Under the pieces are notes generated by a model, which saw only the letters and a program-made list of their open reading frames with translations, did not search any database and was not told where the DNA came from. Below are positions 35,125 through 47,209 of a stretch of 64,000 bases of DNA, piece after piece. Source of the stretch: G963665925 sp963665925 (GTDB taxonomy: Bacteria > Bacillota > Clostridia > Peptostreptococcales > Acidaminobacteraceae); contig OY762511.1 of NCBI GenBank assembly GCA_963665925.1, positions 4,650,001 to 4,714,000 on the forward strand, written 5' to 3'. Position 1 is the stretch's first letter, and every line of letters starts with the position of its first letter. Both the position numbers and the translations under genes were made by a program.

Positions 35125-36285
35125 TTATCTCCCTTTTATAATCTTTTGCAAATCGTTAACCGAGTCAATAATTGTATTGACTGCGTATTCCATCTGCGCT
35201 TCTGTGATTTCAGCATTGAAGCTGAATCGAATTGCGCCTTCCATATCCGCTTCATCCAATCCCATTGACGTAAGAACATGGGAATAGCTTTTGTTTTTAG
35301 ATGAACACGCTGACCCTGTAGACACATATATGCCTTTAGACTCAAGAGCATGCAGAAGCACTTCTCCCCTCATGCCTACAAATGAAAGATTGACCACATG
35401 CGGCGCAAAATCTGGGCCCAGTTCACCATTCACATGCACTGATGGAAGTGCCTGACATATACGCTCACAAAACATCGCCTTCATAGCATTCATCTTTTCT
35501 GAATTTGTGTTCAGGTTATCCGCTGCCAGCATACAAGCCGTACCAAGGCCGACAATTCCAGGAACATTCTCCGTTCCAGGTCGGATGCCTTTCTCCTGTG
35601 CACCGCCAAACTGCCTTGGTGCTATGCGGACACCATCCTTAATAAAAAGGGCACCAATTCCCTTTGGTCCATGGATTTTATGTCCGCTGATTGAATACAG
35701 ATCGACGCCCAGGCGCTTAACCGATACCTTGAGCTTTCCAATCGCCTGTATGCCATCTACATGAAGCAAGGGCTTGCGCTTTAGCTTTTTCAGGCCTTTG
35801 CTGACCTCCAATACCGGTAGGACCGCACCCGTTTCATTGTTCACATGCATCATGGAAACCAAAATTGTGTCTTCCTTGCATGCGTCGAGAACCATCTCTG
35901 CCGATATGCGTCCTTTGCTGTCAGAATCGATATAGGTTATATCAAATCCATCTTCCTGAAGAACCCGCATGGCATTTAAGACTGATGGATGTTCTATTGC
36001 TGTTGTAACAATATGTTTACCCAATCTTCGGTTGGCATAAGCCGCACCGAAAATGGCAAGATTATTTCCTTCCGTACCACCTGAAGTGAATGTGACTTCC
36101 TTGTCGGTGCATCCAATCAGCTTGGCTACGGATTTTCTAGCCTGTTTTAACATCCGCTCCCCTTGGACGCCCATTGAGTGCATCGAGGACGGATTTCCAT
36201 AATTATTCGCAAGCGCGTCCACCATTGCTTCCACAACCTGAGGATGTGCAGCTGTCGTTGCGCTGTTATCTAAATATACTTTCAC
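35125..36285 (-). CDS. nifS: Cysteine desulfurase (NifS/IscS type)
   Basis: This 386-residue class V PLP enzyme has the N-terminal VYLDNSATT, TSGGTEGNNLAI, the Schiff-base lysine in SISGHKIHGPKGIGAL (near residue 202) and the mobile catalytic cysteine loop STGSACSSKNKSYSHVL (near 325). It takes sulfur from cysteine for transfer to ThiI, whose gene overlaps its end closely. A GTG start at 36285 is proposed because AGGGAG is eight bases upstream; the GTG three codons earlier overlaps that site. It is a class I IscS/NifS-like sequence. Confidence 0.94.
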   Translation of the reverse strand: MKVYLDNSATTAAHPQVVEAMVDALANNYGNPSSMHSMGVQGERMLKQARKSVAKLIGCTDKEVTFTSGGTEGNNLAIFGAAYANRRLGKHIVTTAIEHPSVLNAMRVLQEDGFDITYIDSDSKGRISAEMVLDACKEDTILVSMMHVNNETGAVLPVLEVSKGLKKLKRKPLLHVDGIQAIGKLKVSVKRLGVDLYSISGHKIHGPKGIGALFIKDGVRIAPRQFGGAQEKGIRPGTENVPGIVGLGTACMLAADNLNTNSEKMNAMKAMFCERICQALPSVHVNGELGPDFAPHVVNLSFVGMRGEVLLHALESKGIYVSTGSACSSKNKSYSHVLTSMGLDEADMEGAIRFSFNAEITEAQMEYAVNTIIDSVNDLQKIIKGR

Positions 36286-36368
36286 AGTCTTCACTCCCTG
36301 CTAAACATTCTTACTTATTGTATATTACCTTGATTTCTTTGTAAAGCACACATGTGCCAGGCGTTAAA

Positions 36369-36560
36369 AAGCGCCCAGGCGGGCGCTTCAGGTTGTCGAT
36401 AAAGTCGACAAGATGACAGACTGTAGAAAACTTCGAAAGACCAGGCGCGGATAAAATCCGCTCTGCGAGCGAACTAAGTGTACGTGATCAGATCGGATTT
36501 TATCCAGCAACGCAGTATTTCGGAGTTTTTCTATAGTCTGAAGCGCCCAGACGGGCGCTT
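36369..36560. repeat. Palindromic element of about 190 bp with matching terminal hairpins
   Basis: Two nearly identical 20-base palindromes AAGCGCCCAGGCGGGCGCTT and AAGCGCCCAGACGGGCGCTT mark the ends (36369-36388 and 36541-36560). Between them lies an imperfect inverted repeat of about 45 bases, 36417-36460 with 36494-36540. Its arms share CAGACTRTAGAAAA, CGAAA and GGATAAAATCCG. The whole can fold into one long cruciform. The end palindrome at 36541 also serves as a plausible terminator region. It looks like a small non-coding repeat element. Confidence 0.65.
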
Positions 36561-36563
36561 CTA

Positions 36564-37643
36564 TTAGCTTAATGCTTGCTCAATATCGACTATTTTACAC
36601 GATATGTCACTCGCAAGATCAACAAAGGTCTTTTCAACTTTCACGAGCGGTTTAAAGCGGTCATACGGATTCACAAGTATGATTTCACCAACACGTCCAT
36701 CTGATAAAACCACCTTGCGCCCAACATAGTAGGCAGTAATGAACTTCACAAGACGCTCAGATATATAGGGATCCAGTTCCTCATAAGCCAGCTGCCACAA
36801 AATCTCTGTCGCTTCGAAAATTGAATAGGCCGGCCGGTAGGGTCTATCTGAAATCAATGCATGGAAGGTATCTGCGACTGCTATGATTCTTGCATTAAAG
36901 CTGATGTTCTCATCTGATATATTTCCAGGATAACCCGACCCATTCATGCGTTCATGATGCTCCATGACGGCCCTAATGACATCTTCGTCATAGCTTCCTG
37001 AGAAGTAAAGAATGTTTTTTGAATAGTCGACATGACGCTTTGCCTGCACAAGTTCAAATGTATTGAGCTCTGTCGTCTTATCAAGAAGTGCTTTTGACAC
37101 TTTAGACTTTCCAATATCTGCTATAAAAGCCGCCACTGCAAGCTTATAGATCTGCTGCTGGGTCAATCGCATCCATTTTCCCATTACCACACTCAGCACA
37201 CAGACGCTGACGCTGTGGTTATTCTCATACTCATCGAGTACCTGTACACGCTGAAGAAGACGTAGCACATCATCATGCTTATAGAACTGATGCACCAATT
37301 CCCCCACGACCTGCAACACTTCATTATAATGAACAGCTTTTCCATTTCTTGCATCTGTGCTGATTTGCTTATAAAAGGCGACGGAACGCTTAAATACATC
37401 TTTTTCCCGATGCTCAATCGCCGCTAGAACGTTGGGTATAGAAGTTACCTTTGATGCTGGAAGCTTAGAAGCTTTTTTAGGTTCATGGATAAAAACATAA
37501 TCGACAGACAGTTTCTTCAATGTGCTAATATGGGAATTGGTCAATTTGACACCCGATGAAATAATCACTGTATCATATTCATTCAGTATGTCTTGTGCTA
37601 CGACGAGTCCTGCGAACAACTCTTCAACCATCATCATTCTCAT
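36564..37643 (-). CDS. HD-GYP domain protein, first HD histidine replaced (copy 2)
   Basis: This 359-residue paralogue of the protein encoded at 32725-33837 is similar in both the N-terminal region (AGLVVAQDILNEYDTVI and VDYVFIHEP) and the HD-GYP domain. The GYP motif is intact (MEHHERMNGSGYP, RIIAVADTFHALISDRPYR), but the HD pair is Ala-Asp (FIADIGKSK). ATG at 37643 follows AAGGTGG with six bases; an open frame extends 8 codons upstream. It is divergent from the YprB-like gene. A cyclic di-nucleotide phosphodiesterase or a binding protein without catalysis are both possible. Confidence 0.87.
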   Translation of the reverse strand: MRMMMVEELFAGLVVAQDILNEYDTVIISSGVKLTNSHISTLKKLSVDYVFIHEPKKASKLPASKVTSIPNVLAAIEHREKDVFKRSVAFYKQISTDARNGKAVHYNEVLQVVGELVHQFYKHDDVLRLLQRVQVLDEYENNHSVSVCVLSVVMGKWMRLTQQQIYKLAVAAFIADIGKSKVSKALLDKTTELNTFELVQAKRHVDYSKNILYFSGSYDEDVIRAVMEHHERMNGSGYPGNISDENISFNARIIAVADTFHALISDRPYRPAYSIFEATEILWQLAYEELDPYISERLVKFITAYYVGRKVVLSDGRVGEIILVNPYDRFKPLVKVEKTFVDLASDISCKIVDIEQALS

Positions 37644-37828
37644 CTGCTTCCACCTTCTTTCAGTCATTTGGTGTCCATAAACTTGCTTTCTGTATCCTGT
37701 CGCACCAATAGGCCAAAGGACTTATGCGATACGACTATCTCATTATTATATTATATCATTCTTACTACCTATGTTTCCATAATTAGAAGTAATGATTTAT
37801 AATTAGTACTGACTAGGAGGAACGCGTC

Positions 37829-38818
37829 ATGAAAATTATTCAGCATACAGTGCTCCACGATTTCAGCTACCCAGCAAAACTGGAAGCTTTCATCCCCAAG
37901 GATGACTTTTTGCTATTTGATATTGAAACGACAGGACTAAGCCATTCAAACAGTGAGGTTATCTTAATCGGGTATATTCTATATGACGGTAAGGACTATG
38001 TCCTTACCCAGCTTTTCTGTGAAAACCGCCGTGAGGAAATTGATCTCCTTCATGCTTTTGCCAAGGTTATTCAAGAGAAACCACTCTTTATAACCTATAA
38101 CGGACGGGCTTTTGATTTGCCCTATACCAACAGCCGATTCAGATTACAGGGTCTTGATGCCCAAATGGCGCGTCACAGCAATCTGGATCTTATGCGTCTG
38201 GTCAAACTCAATCAGGGCGCCTTCAAGTTCGAGGATTTCAAACTTAAAACAGTTGAAAAATTTCTTGGAATAGAACGTGAAGATACGATTAGCGGAAAAG
38301 AAAGTGTCGACCTCTATTTTGAATACGAACGCACGCACGCTCAAGCGCTTGAAAAGAAAATACTGCTTCACAACTACGAAGACATTCTCTATTTAATGAA
38401 GTGTCTCGAGTTTATTGAATATGTTGACCCGAAAACACTATTTCTGGAATGTCCGCTTGTCATACCATTTAGTGGCAAACCTGCCCAAATTGTTGATGCA
38501 GTCTGCAAAAAGGATAAGCTGAAAATCACAGTGTCTGTTTGCAATATGTATCCAAGCGATTACTATGATTATAGTCACCCAATCAACAAGGTTTATGACT
38601 CAAAGGCATGTACGCTCCAACTTGAATTTCCCCTTTTCAGTCTGAATACAGACGGTGTGGTCTATACCTTTCTCGATATCGACCTGATCAGTGAGGGTGA
38701 GGTTACCTTTGACAGTCTCGCCTATGCGACCAAGCTTGACTACCTTGTGATGACCGCTCAGGAAATGAACTATCCTGGACTCGTGAAGTACTTGGCTTAT
38801 ATTTTGGAAAACCTGTAG
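37829..38818 (+). CDS. YprB-like ribonuclease H-fold exonuclease-domain protein
   Basis: This 329-residue protein has DEDD-type nuclease motifs: FDIETTGLS (residues 31-39), ITYNGRAFDLPY (near 90-101) and HNYEDILYLMK near 185-195. It matches the RNase_H_2 / YprB family. The C-terminal 130 residues are a separate beta-rich region of unknown role. Members are thought to act on nucleic acids, but the substrate is not known. The ATG follows AGGAGGA, and TATAAT at 37798-37803 may be its -10 element. It stands alone. Confidence 0.83.
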   Translation: MKIIQHTVLHDFSYPAKLEAFIPKDDFLLFDIETTGLSHSNSEVILIGYILYDGKDYVLTQLFCENRREEIDLLHAFAKVIQEKPLFITYNGRAFDLPYTNSRFRLQGLDAQMARHSNLDLMRLVKLNQGAFKFEDFKLKTVEKFLGIEREDTISGKESVDLYFEYERTHAQALEKKILLHNYEDILYLMKCLEFIEYVDPKTLFLECPLVIPFSGKPAQIVDAVCKKDKLKITVSVCNMYPSDYYDYSHPINKVYDSKACTLQLEFPLFSLNTDGVVYTFLDIDLISEGEVTFDSLAYATKLDYLVMTAQEMNYPGLVKYLAYILENL

Positions 38819-38874
38819 TAATGCATCGCTAAAAGCGACCTGCAATCTACTTAGGTTTATAAGGACCCTACAGA

Positions 38875-38977
38875 AGTTTTGTAAAATCCTACAGAGCAAC
38901 CTGCGGCTGCTCATGTCGTTTGACGCGCCATATACAACTATAAAGCCAAGTATCCAATTTTGTGCTAGCACAATTGG
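38875..38977. repeat. 103-bp direct repeat, copy 1 (hairpin right arm lost)
   Basis: This copy matches 38996-39098 at all but one base (T at 38919 versus C at 39040). It ends just after the tip of the palindrome (GTGCTAGCAC), and the right arm of the hairpin is replaced by unrelated sequence. No coding frame is conserved. Confidence 0.9.
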
Positions 38978-38995
38978 GCTGACTGTGCTTGCTTT

Positions 38996-39098
38996 AGTTT
39001 TGTAAAATCCTACAGAGCAACCTGCGGCTGCTCATGTCGCTTGACGCGCCATATACAACTATAAAGCCAAGTATCCAATTTTGTGCTAGCACAATTGG
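38996..39098. repeat. 103-bp direct repeat, copy 2
   Basis: Second copy of the repeat, offset by 121 bases from the first. Its last part forms the left arm and tip of the 64-nt palindrome at 39055-39118, which is complete only in this copy. Confidence 0.9.
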
Positions 39099-39118
39099 AT
39101 ACTTGGCTTTATAGTTGT
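39055..39118. repeat. 64-nt near-perfect palindrome
   Basis: The arm beginning ACAACTATAAAGCCAAG pairs with the matching right arm for 26 uninterrupted bp. A two-base bulge and four further pairs follow around a central GTGC-TA-GCAC. It has no T-run on either side and lies beyond the true terminator of the tRNA array, so it is not simply that terminator. Confidence 0.92.
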
Positions 39119-39136
39119 GCATTGCTTTGCCTTTAA

Positions 39137-39167
39137 CGTAAAAAAACACTTCCTAGAGAAGTGTTTT
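39137..39167 (-). terminator. Terminator of the rRNA-tRNA operon
   Basis: A perfect 10-bp stem AAAACACTTC/GAAGTGTTTT with a five-base loop is followed by seven T residues on the minus strand. It starts right after the last tRNA. Confidence 0.9.
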
Positions 39168-39169
39168 GC

Positions 39170-39245
39170 TGGTGCCCAGAGGCGGAATCGAACCACCGAC
39201 ACGGGGATTTTCAGTCCCCTGCTCTACCGACTGAGCTATCTGGGC
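39170..39245 (-). tRNA. tRNA-Phe (GAA)
   Basis: 76 nt with encoded CCA; anticodon loop CTGAAAA in stem GGGGA/TCCCC. It closely resembles E. coli tRNA-Phe. Last tRNA of the array. Confidence 0.97.
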
Positions 39246-39256
39246 AGGTATTGAAT

Positions 39257-39333
<77 letters not shown>

Positions 39334-39355
39334 ACTTGATAGTGGTGAAAATCAA

Positions 39356-39432
<77 letters not shown>

Positions 39433-39462
39433 TTGTGTGGTGTTACAGTCAAAAACTAAAAA

Positions 39463-39538
39463 TGGCAGGGGTGAAAGGACTTGAACCCTCGGCACGCGGT
39501 TTTGGAGACCGCTGCTCTACCAACTGAGCTACACCCCT
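39463..39538 (-). tRNA. tRNA-Trp (CCA)
   Basis: 76 nt with encoded CCA end; anticodon loop CTCCAAA in stem GCGGT/ACCGC. Confidence 0.97.
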
Positions 39539-39565
39539 ACGTAATAATAACTATTCTTTCAAATC

Positions 39566-39642
39566 TGGTGGGCCTTCAGGGACTCGAACCCCGGACCGTC
39601 CGGTTATGAGCCGGATGCTCTAACCAACTGAGCTAAAGGCCC
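39566..39642 (-). tRNA. tRNA-Ile2 (CAT), probable lysidine-type
   Basis: 77 nt with encoded CCA; anticodon CAT in loop CTCATAA. The acceptor and D-arm (GGGCCTTTAGCTCAG) and the GGCTCATAACC anticodon arm resemble tRNA-Ile2 of B. subtilis more than elongator Met. The latter is represented at 40635-40711 and initiator Met at 40729-40804. The Ile identity depends on TilS modification and is inferred. Confidence 0.85.
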
Positions 39643-39660
39643 TGATGGAAATTTAATAGA

Positions 39661-39751
39661 TGGCGGAGAAGGAGGGATTTGAACCCTCGCGACGCGTCAA
39701 CGCCCTACTCCCTTAGCAGGGGAGCCTCTTCAGCCACTTGAGTACTTCTCC
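39661..39751 (-). tRNA. tRNA-Ser (GCT)
   Basis: 91 nt class II tRNA with a long variable arm and encoded CCA; anticodon loop CTGCTAA. Confidence 0.96.
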
Positions 39752-39760
39752 GTCTATTAA

Positions 39761-39849
39761 TGGCGGAGAGGGTGGGATTCGAACCCACGTGGGGTTGCCC
39801 CCTAACGGTTTTCAAGACCGCCCCGTTATGACCACTTCGGTACCTCTCC
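39761..39849 (-). tRNA. tRNA-Ser (TGA)
   Basis: 89 nt class II tRNA with a long variable arm and encoded CCA; anticodon loop CTTGAAA. It lies 9 bases upstream of tRNA-Ser(GCT) in the transcript. Confidence 0.96.
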
Positions 39850-39858
39850 TAGTTTATA

Positions 39859-39934
39859 TGGTGACCCATCCGCGACTCGAACGCGGGACACCCTGATTAA
39901 AAGTCAGGTGCTCTACCGACTGAGCTAATGGGTC
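39859..39934 (-). tRNA. tRNA-Lys (TTT)
   Basis: 76 nt with encoded CCA; anticodon loop CTTTTAA in stem CCTGA/TCAGG. Confidence 0.97.
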
Positions 39935-39939
39935 AAATT

Positions 39940-40015
39940 TGGCTGGGGATACAGGACTCGAACCTGTGAATGACGGAGTCAAAGTCCGCTGCCTTACCGA
40001 CTTGGCTAATCCCCA
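39940..40015 (-). tRNA. tRNA-Gln (TTG)
   Basis: 76 nt with encoded CCA; anticodon loop CTTTGAC; acceptor TGGGGAT as is typical of tRNA-Gln. Confidence 0.96.
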
Positions 40016-40020
40016 AAATG

Positions 40021-40105
40021 TGGTGGTGGGAGAAGGATTCGAACCTTCGAAGACTCAGTCAACGGATTTACAGTCCGCCCCCTTTGGCCACTCGGGAACC
40101 CCACC
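40021..40105 (-). tRNA. tRNA-Tyr (GTA)
   Basis: 85 nt class II tRNA with encoded CCA; anticodon loop CTGTAAA; acceptor GGTGGGG, close to E. coli tRNA-Tyr. Confidence 0.97.
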
Positions 40106-40285
40106 ATTTATATTCAAATACACTGCACATATCTGCATTACTCAGTTTCTCTCAATCGGTTACGTACCTTTGTACGTGCCCTCCTTCGCTCAACTGTACG
40201 CCTTGATTTGCTTGTGTCTCTAAATCTAAATTACATTAATGTTGAATTTGCCGTGCAAATCCTTTTGTTGCTTCCATAAGATAAA
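40106..40285. other. 180-base gap inside the tRNA array
   Basis: Most other tRNA spacers here are only 5-30 bases, but this one is 180. It contains a small palindrome ACGTAC-CTTT-GTACGT near 40163 and no recognisable tRNA arms. It may mark a lost tRNA or a small insertion. Confidence 0.4.
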
Positions 40286-40361
<76 letters not shown>

Positions 40362-40370
40362 ACATTTAAA

Positions 40371-40447
40371 TGGCGACCCAGAACGGACTCGAACCGTCGA
40401 CCTCCAGCGTGACAGGCTGGCGTTCTAACCAACTGAACTACTGGGCC
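40371..40447 (-). tRNA. tRNA-Asp (GTC)
   Basis: 77 nt with encoded CCA; anticodon loop CTGTCAC in stem CCAGC/GCTGG. Confidence 0.97.
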
Positions 40448-40452
40448 AAAAA

Positions 40453-40528
40453 TGGTGGGAGTAATAGGGCTCGAACCTATGACCCTCTGCTTGTAAGGCA
40501 GATGCTCTCCCAGCTGAGCTATACTCCC
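40453..40528 (-). tRNA. tRNA-Val (TAC)
   Basis: 76 nt with encoded CCA; anticodon loop CTTACAA in stem TCTGC/GCAGA. Confidence 0.97.
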
Positions 40529-40531
40529 ATT

Positions 40532-40606
40532 TGGTGACCCCTGGGGGAATCGAACCCCCGTTACCGCCGTGAAAGGGCGGTGTCTTAACCGCTTGACCAA
40601 GGGGCC
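40532..40606 (-). tRNA. tRNA-Glu (TTC)
   Basis: 75 nt with encoded CCA; anticodon loop CTTTCAC in stem CCGCC/GGCGG. Confidence 0.97.
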
Positions 40607-40634
40607 TGGTATAAGGTAATACTGGAAATTAAAA

Positions 40635-40711
40635 TGGTAGCGGCGAGTGGACTCGAACCACCGACCTTTCGGGTATGAACCGAACGCTCTAGCCAACTAA
40701 GCTACGCCGCC
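40635..40711 (-). tRNA. Elongator tRNA-Met (CAT)
   Basis: 77 nt with encoded CCA; loop TTCATAC; acceptor GGCGGCG as in Bacillus elongator Met. Confidence 0.93.
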
Positions 40712-40728
40712 ATGTTTAGTTTTTTAAA

Positions 40729-40804
40729 TGGTTGCGGGGACAGGATTCGAACCTGCGACCTCCGGGTTATGAGCCCGACGAGCTGCCAGCTGCTCCACCC
40801 CGCG
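40729..40804 (-). tRNA. Initiator tRNA-fMet (CAT)
   Basis: 76 nt with encoded CCA. It starts CGCGGGGTGGAGCAG with the unpaired C1, and has the three G-C pairs (GGG/CCC) of initiators in the anticodon stem. Confidence 0.96.
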
Positions 40805-40825
40805 TCATATGTGTAGTGCATAAAA

Positions 40826-40900
40826 TGGCTCCAAGGGTGGGACTCGAACCCACAGCCTACCGGTTAACAGCCGGTTGCTCCACCATTGAGCTACCTTGGA
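40826..40900 (-). tRNA. tRNA-Asn (GTT)
   Basis: 75 nt with encoded CCA; anticodon loop CTGTTAA. First tRNA after the 5S gene. Confidence 0.97.
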
Positions 40901-40910
40901 ACATTTTGAA

Positions 40911-41025
40911 ACCGGCAACGACCTACTCTCCCAGGGGGCTTCCCCCCAAGTACCATCGGCGCAGAAAAGCTTAACTGCTGTGTTCGGAATGGGAACAGGT
41001 GTGACCTTTTCGCCATCATTACCGG
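40911..41025 (-). rRNA. rrf: 5S ribosomal RNA
   Basis: About 115 nt. It contains the conserved CACACCTGTTCCCATTCCGA and CGATGGTACT segments and complementary ends (ACCGG/CCGGT). It lies between 23S and the tRNA array. Ends are approximate. Confidence 0.95.
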
Positions 41026-41261
41026 ATTTCATTATCTTGTCCTTGCGCTAATAAAGCTTAACGACAAGATTTATTCTAACAGAATTGCTTTCTTTTGTCA
41101 ATGCTCAAACTGTATTTTCTTACTTTATTTAAGTAAATTTACAAGTTCTGCATTTAATAAAAAGTTCTGATAATTCTGTCAGATCAGAAGGCATTCACCT
41201 TCAAAACTGCACATGATCTTAAAAGACGTTGTTTCACTTTGGTTTGACCCAAATTCTTATT

Positions 41262-46030
<4,769 letters not shown>

Positions 46031-46223
46031 ATGTTTCAAATGTTTTTGATCGCTCAGATGAATCTGACTAATTAATCATTATCATCCGTTACGAATCTTT
46101 GGTGCATCTAGACCTTGTCTTGATGCGGTAAAAGAATTGAACGTGTTAATTCTATACTGTTTAATTTTCAAAGACCAATTATTTCCTAATTTGTTATTCG
46201 CTGTTGTTGTCAGCGACTAGATT

Positions 46224-46252
46224 ATCTTAACATTTCGCAGCCACTCTGTCAA
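46224..46252 (-). promoter_or_regulatory. rRNA operon promoter P2
   Basis: TTGACA (46247-46252), a 17-base spacer and TAAGAT (46224-46229) on the minus strand, about 195 bases before 16S. The spacer contains GCTGCGAAATG, like the upstream promoter. Confidence 0.75.
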
Positions 46253-46332
46253 CAAGTTTTTTCAACTTTTTTCTTGACTTTCTAGCTTCCGAAACACCTC
46301 AAAGTGTTCCGCTCGCTCGTGACGACTTAGTA

Positions 46333-46362
46333 ATAGTACCATTTGCGAGCACACTATGTCAA
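46333..46362 (-). promoter_or_regulatory. rRNA operon promoter P1
   Basis: TTGACA (46357-46362), an 18-base spacer and TACTAT (46333-46338) on the minus strand, 110 bases upstream of P2. The spacer contains GCTCGCAAATG, so the two promoters look like duplicates. Confidence 0.7.
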
Positions 46363-46507
46363 CATAAATCATCTCTTTTTTTTGCTTTTTCTAGAAGTAA
46401 AACTGTTTCAATTTTTCTGACTACATTCTCTTCATTAAAGGACGTATTTACAGGCTGATTTCCACCCCTGGCATCGTGTGAAATCCAATCCGAAACATCC
46501 AAAAAAC

Positions 46508-46546
46508 AGTAAAAAACTGAGTGCGTATTACTACGTACCCAGTTTT
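46508..46546 (-). terminator. Terminator after the small membrane-protein gene
   Basis: Arms AAAACTGAGTGCGTA and TACGTACCCAGTTTT form an imperfect 15-bp stem. TTTTTT follows the stem on the minus strand. The rest of the 46363-46634 spacer shows nothing else. Confidence 0.75.
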
Positions 46547-46634
46547 ATCGGCATTCATCACTGCTATTGAATTCTTTAGATTTCGCCAAACGCTTATGGA
46601 TTTTTACAAACTGCAACCCATTCAGTAAACTTGT

Positions 46635-47024
46635 TTAGGCAAGTTTTTCAACTTTAGAAAGAAAATACGCCTTATTTTGAATCTCATAGACAGCGTATTT
46701 AAAGTGATACCTCTTCGTAGCAAGCACTTCTTCGCCATTTCTTTCAAACAAATAGCCGCGACCATATACTTGCACAAATGTCCATCCCATCTCTGCCATC
46801 TTATCAAAGAAAACAGCATCCTGGGTTTCTTTACGCACTATGTACATTAGAGACTTTTGTGAAACGCTCGCAATTTCCTTTTTGTCCTTTTCAAGTTTGC
46901 AGATTCCCATTGCCAAATCAATCAATTTCAATTCATAGTAAACTTTCACAATTACCGCAATTGAAACCAAAATCAATACGATTCGCATGACTTTTTTAAG
47001 GCTATCAAACTCATCTCGCCGCAT
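46635..47024 (-). CDS. Hypothetical membrane-anchored protein, 129 aa
   Basis: I do not recognise this protein. It has a charged N-terminus, one membrane helix (about residues 14-31), a short helical segment, and a C-terminal domain of about 70 residues with alternating charged and hydrophobic residues. That domain contains MGWTFVQVYGRGYLFERNG. The topology suggests a cytosolic or external small domain on a single anchor. It is judged real because a strong GGAGGTGG site precedes the ATG and a terminator follows. It lies between parC and the rRNA operon. Confidence 0.7.
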   Translation of the reverse strand: MRRDEFDSLKKVMRIVLILVSIAVIVKVYYELKLIDLAMGICKLEKDKKEIASVSQKSLMYIVRKETQDAVFFDKMAEMGWTFVQVYGRGYLFERNGEEVLATKRYHFKYAVYEIQNKAYFLSKVEKLA

Positions 47025-47146
47025 ATGTCCACCTCCAGAACGCTTCTATTTCCACTATTCTTCTTAATCTTAACATTTCTATACCCGTTATGTAACTCCT
47101 TTATTTAATGAAATTGCCTAAGTTGACATTCTATTTTTTGAACGAC

Positions 47147-47180
47147 GGAAAAAGGCGTACCGTTCTCTTCCGGTACGCCT
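47147..47180 (-). terminator. Terminator after parC
   Basis: A perfect 10-bp stem AGGCGTACCG/CGGTACGCCT is followed on the minus strand by TTTTTCC. It lies 30 bases after the parC stop codon. Confidence 0.85.
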
Positions 47181-47209
47181 ACAAAACATCTTATGCGGTT
47201 AGTGCCTGC

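Noticed and set aside
39055..39118. The 64-nt palindrome as the terminator of the tRNA operon
   Set aside because: It has no T-run, and a standard stem with seven T residues at 39137-39167 lies closer to the last tRNA.
39566..39642. Second elongator tRNA-Met
   Set aside because: The acceptor and anticodon arm match tRNA-Ile2(CAT) better, and a typical elongator Met is already present at 40635-40711.
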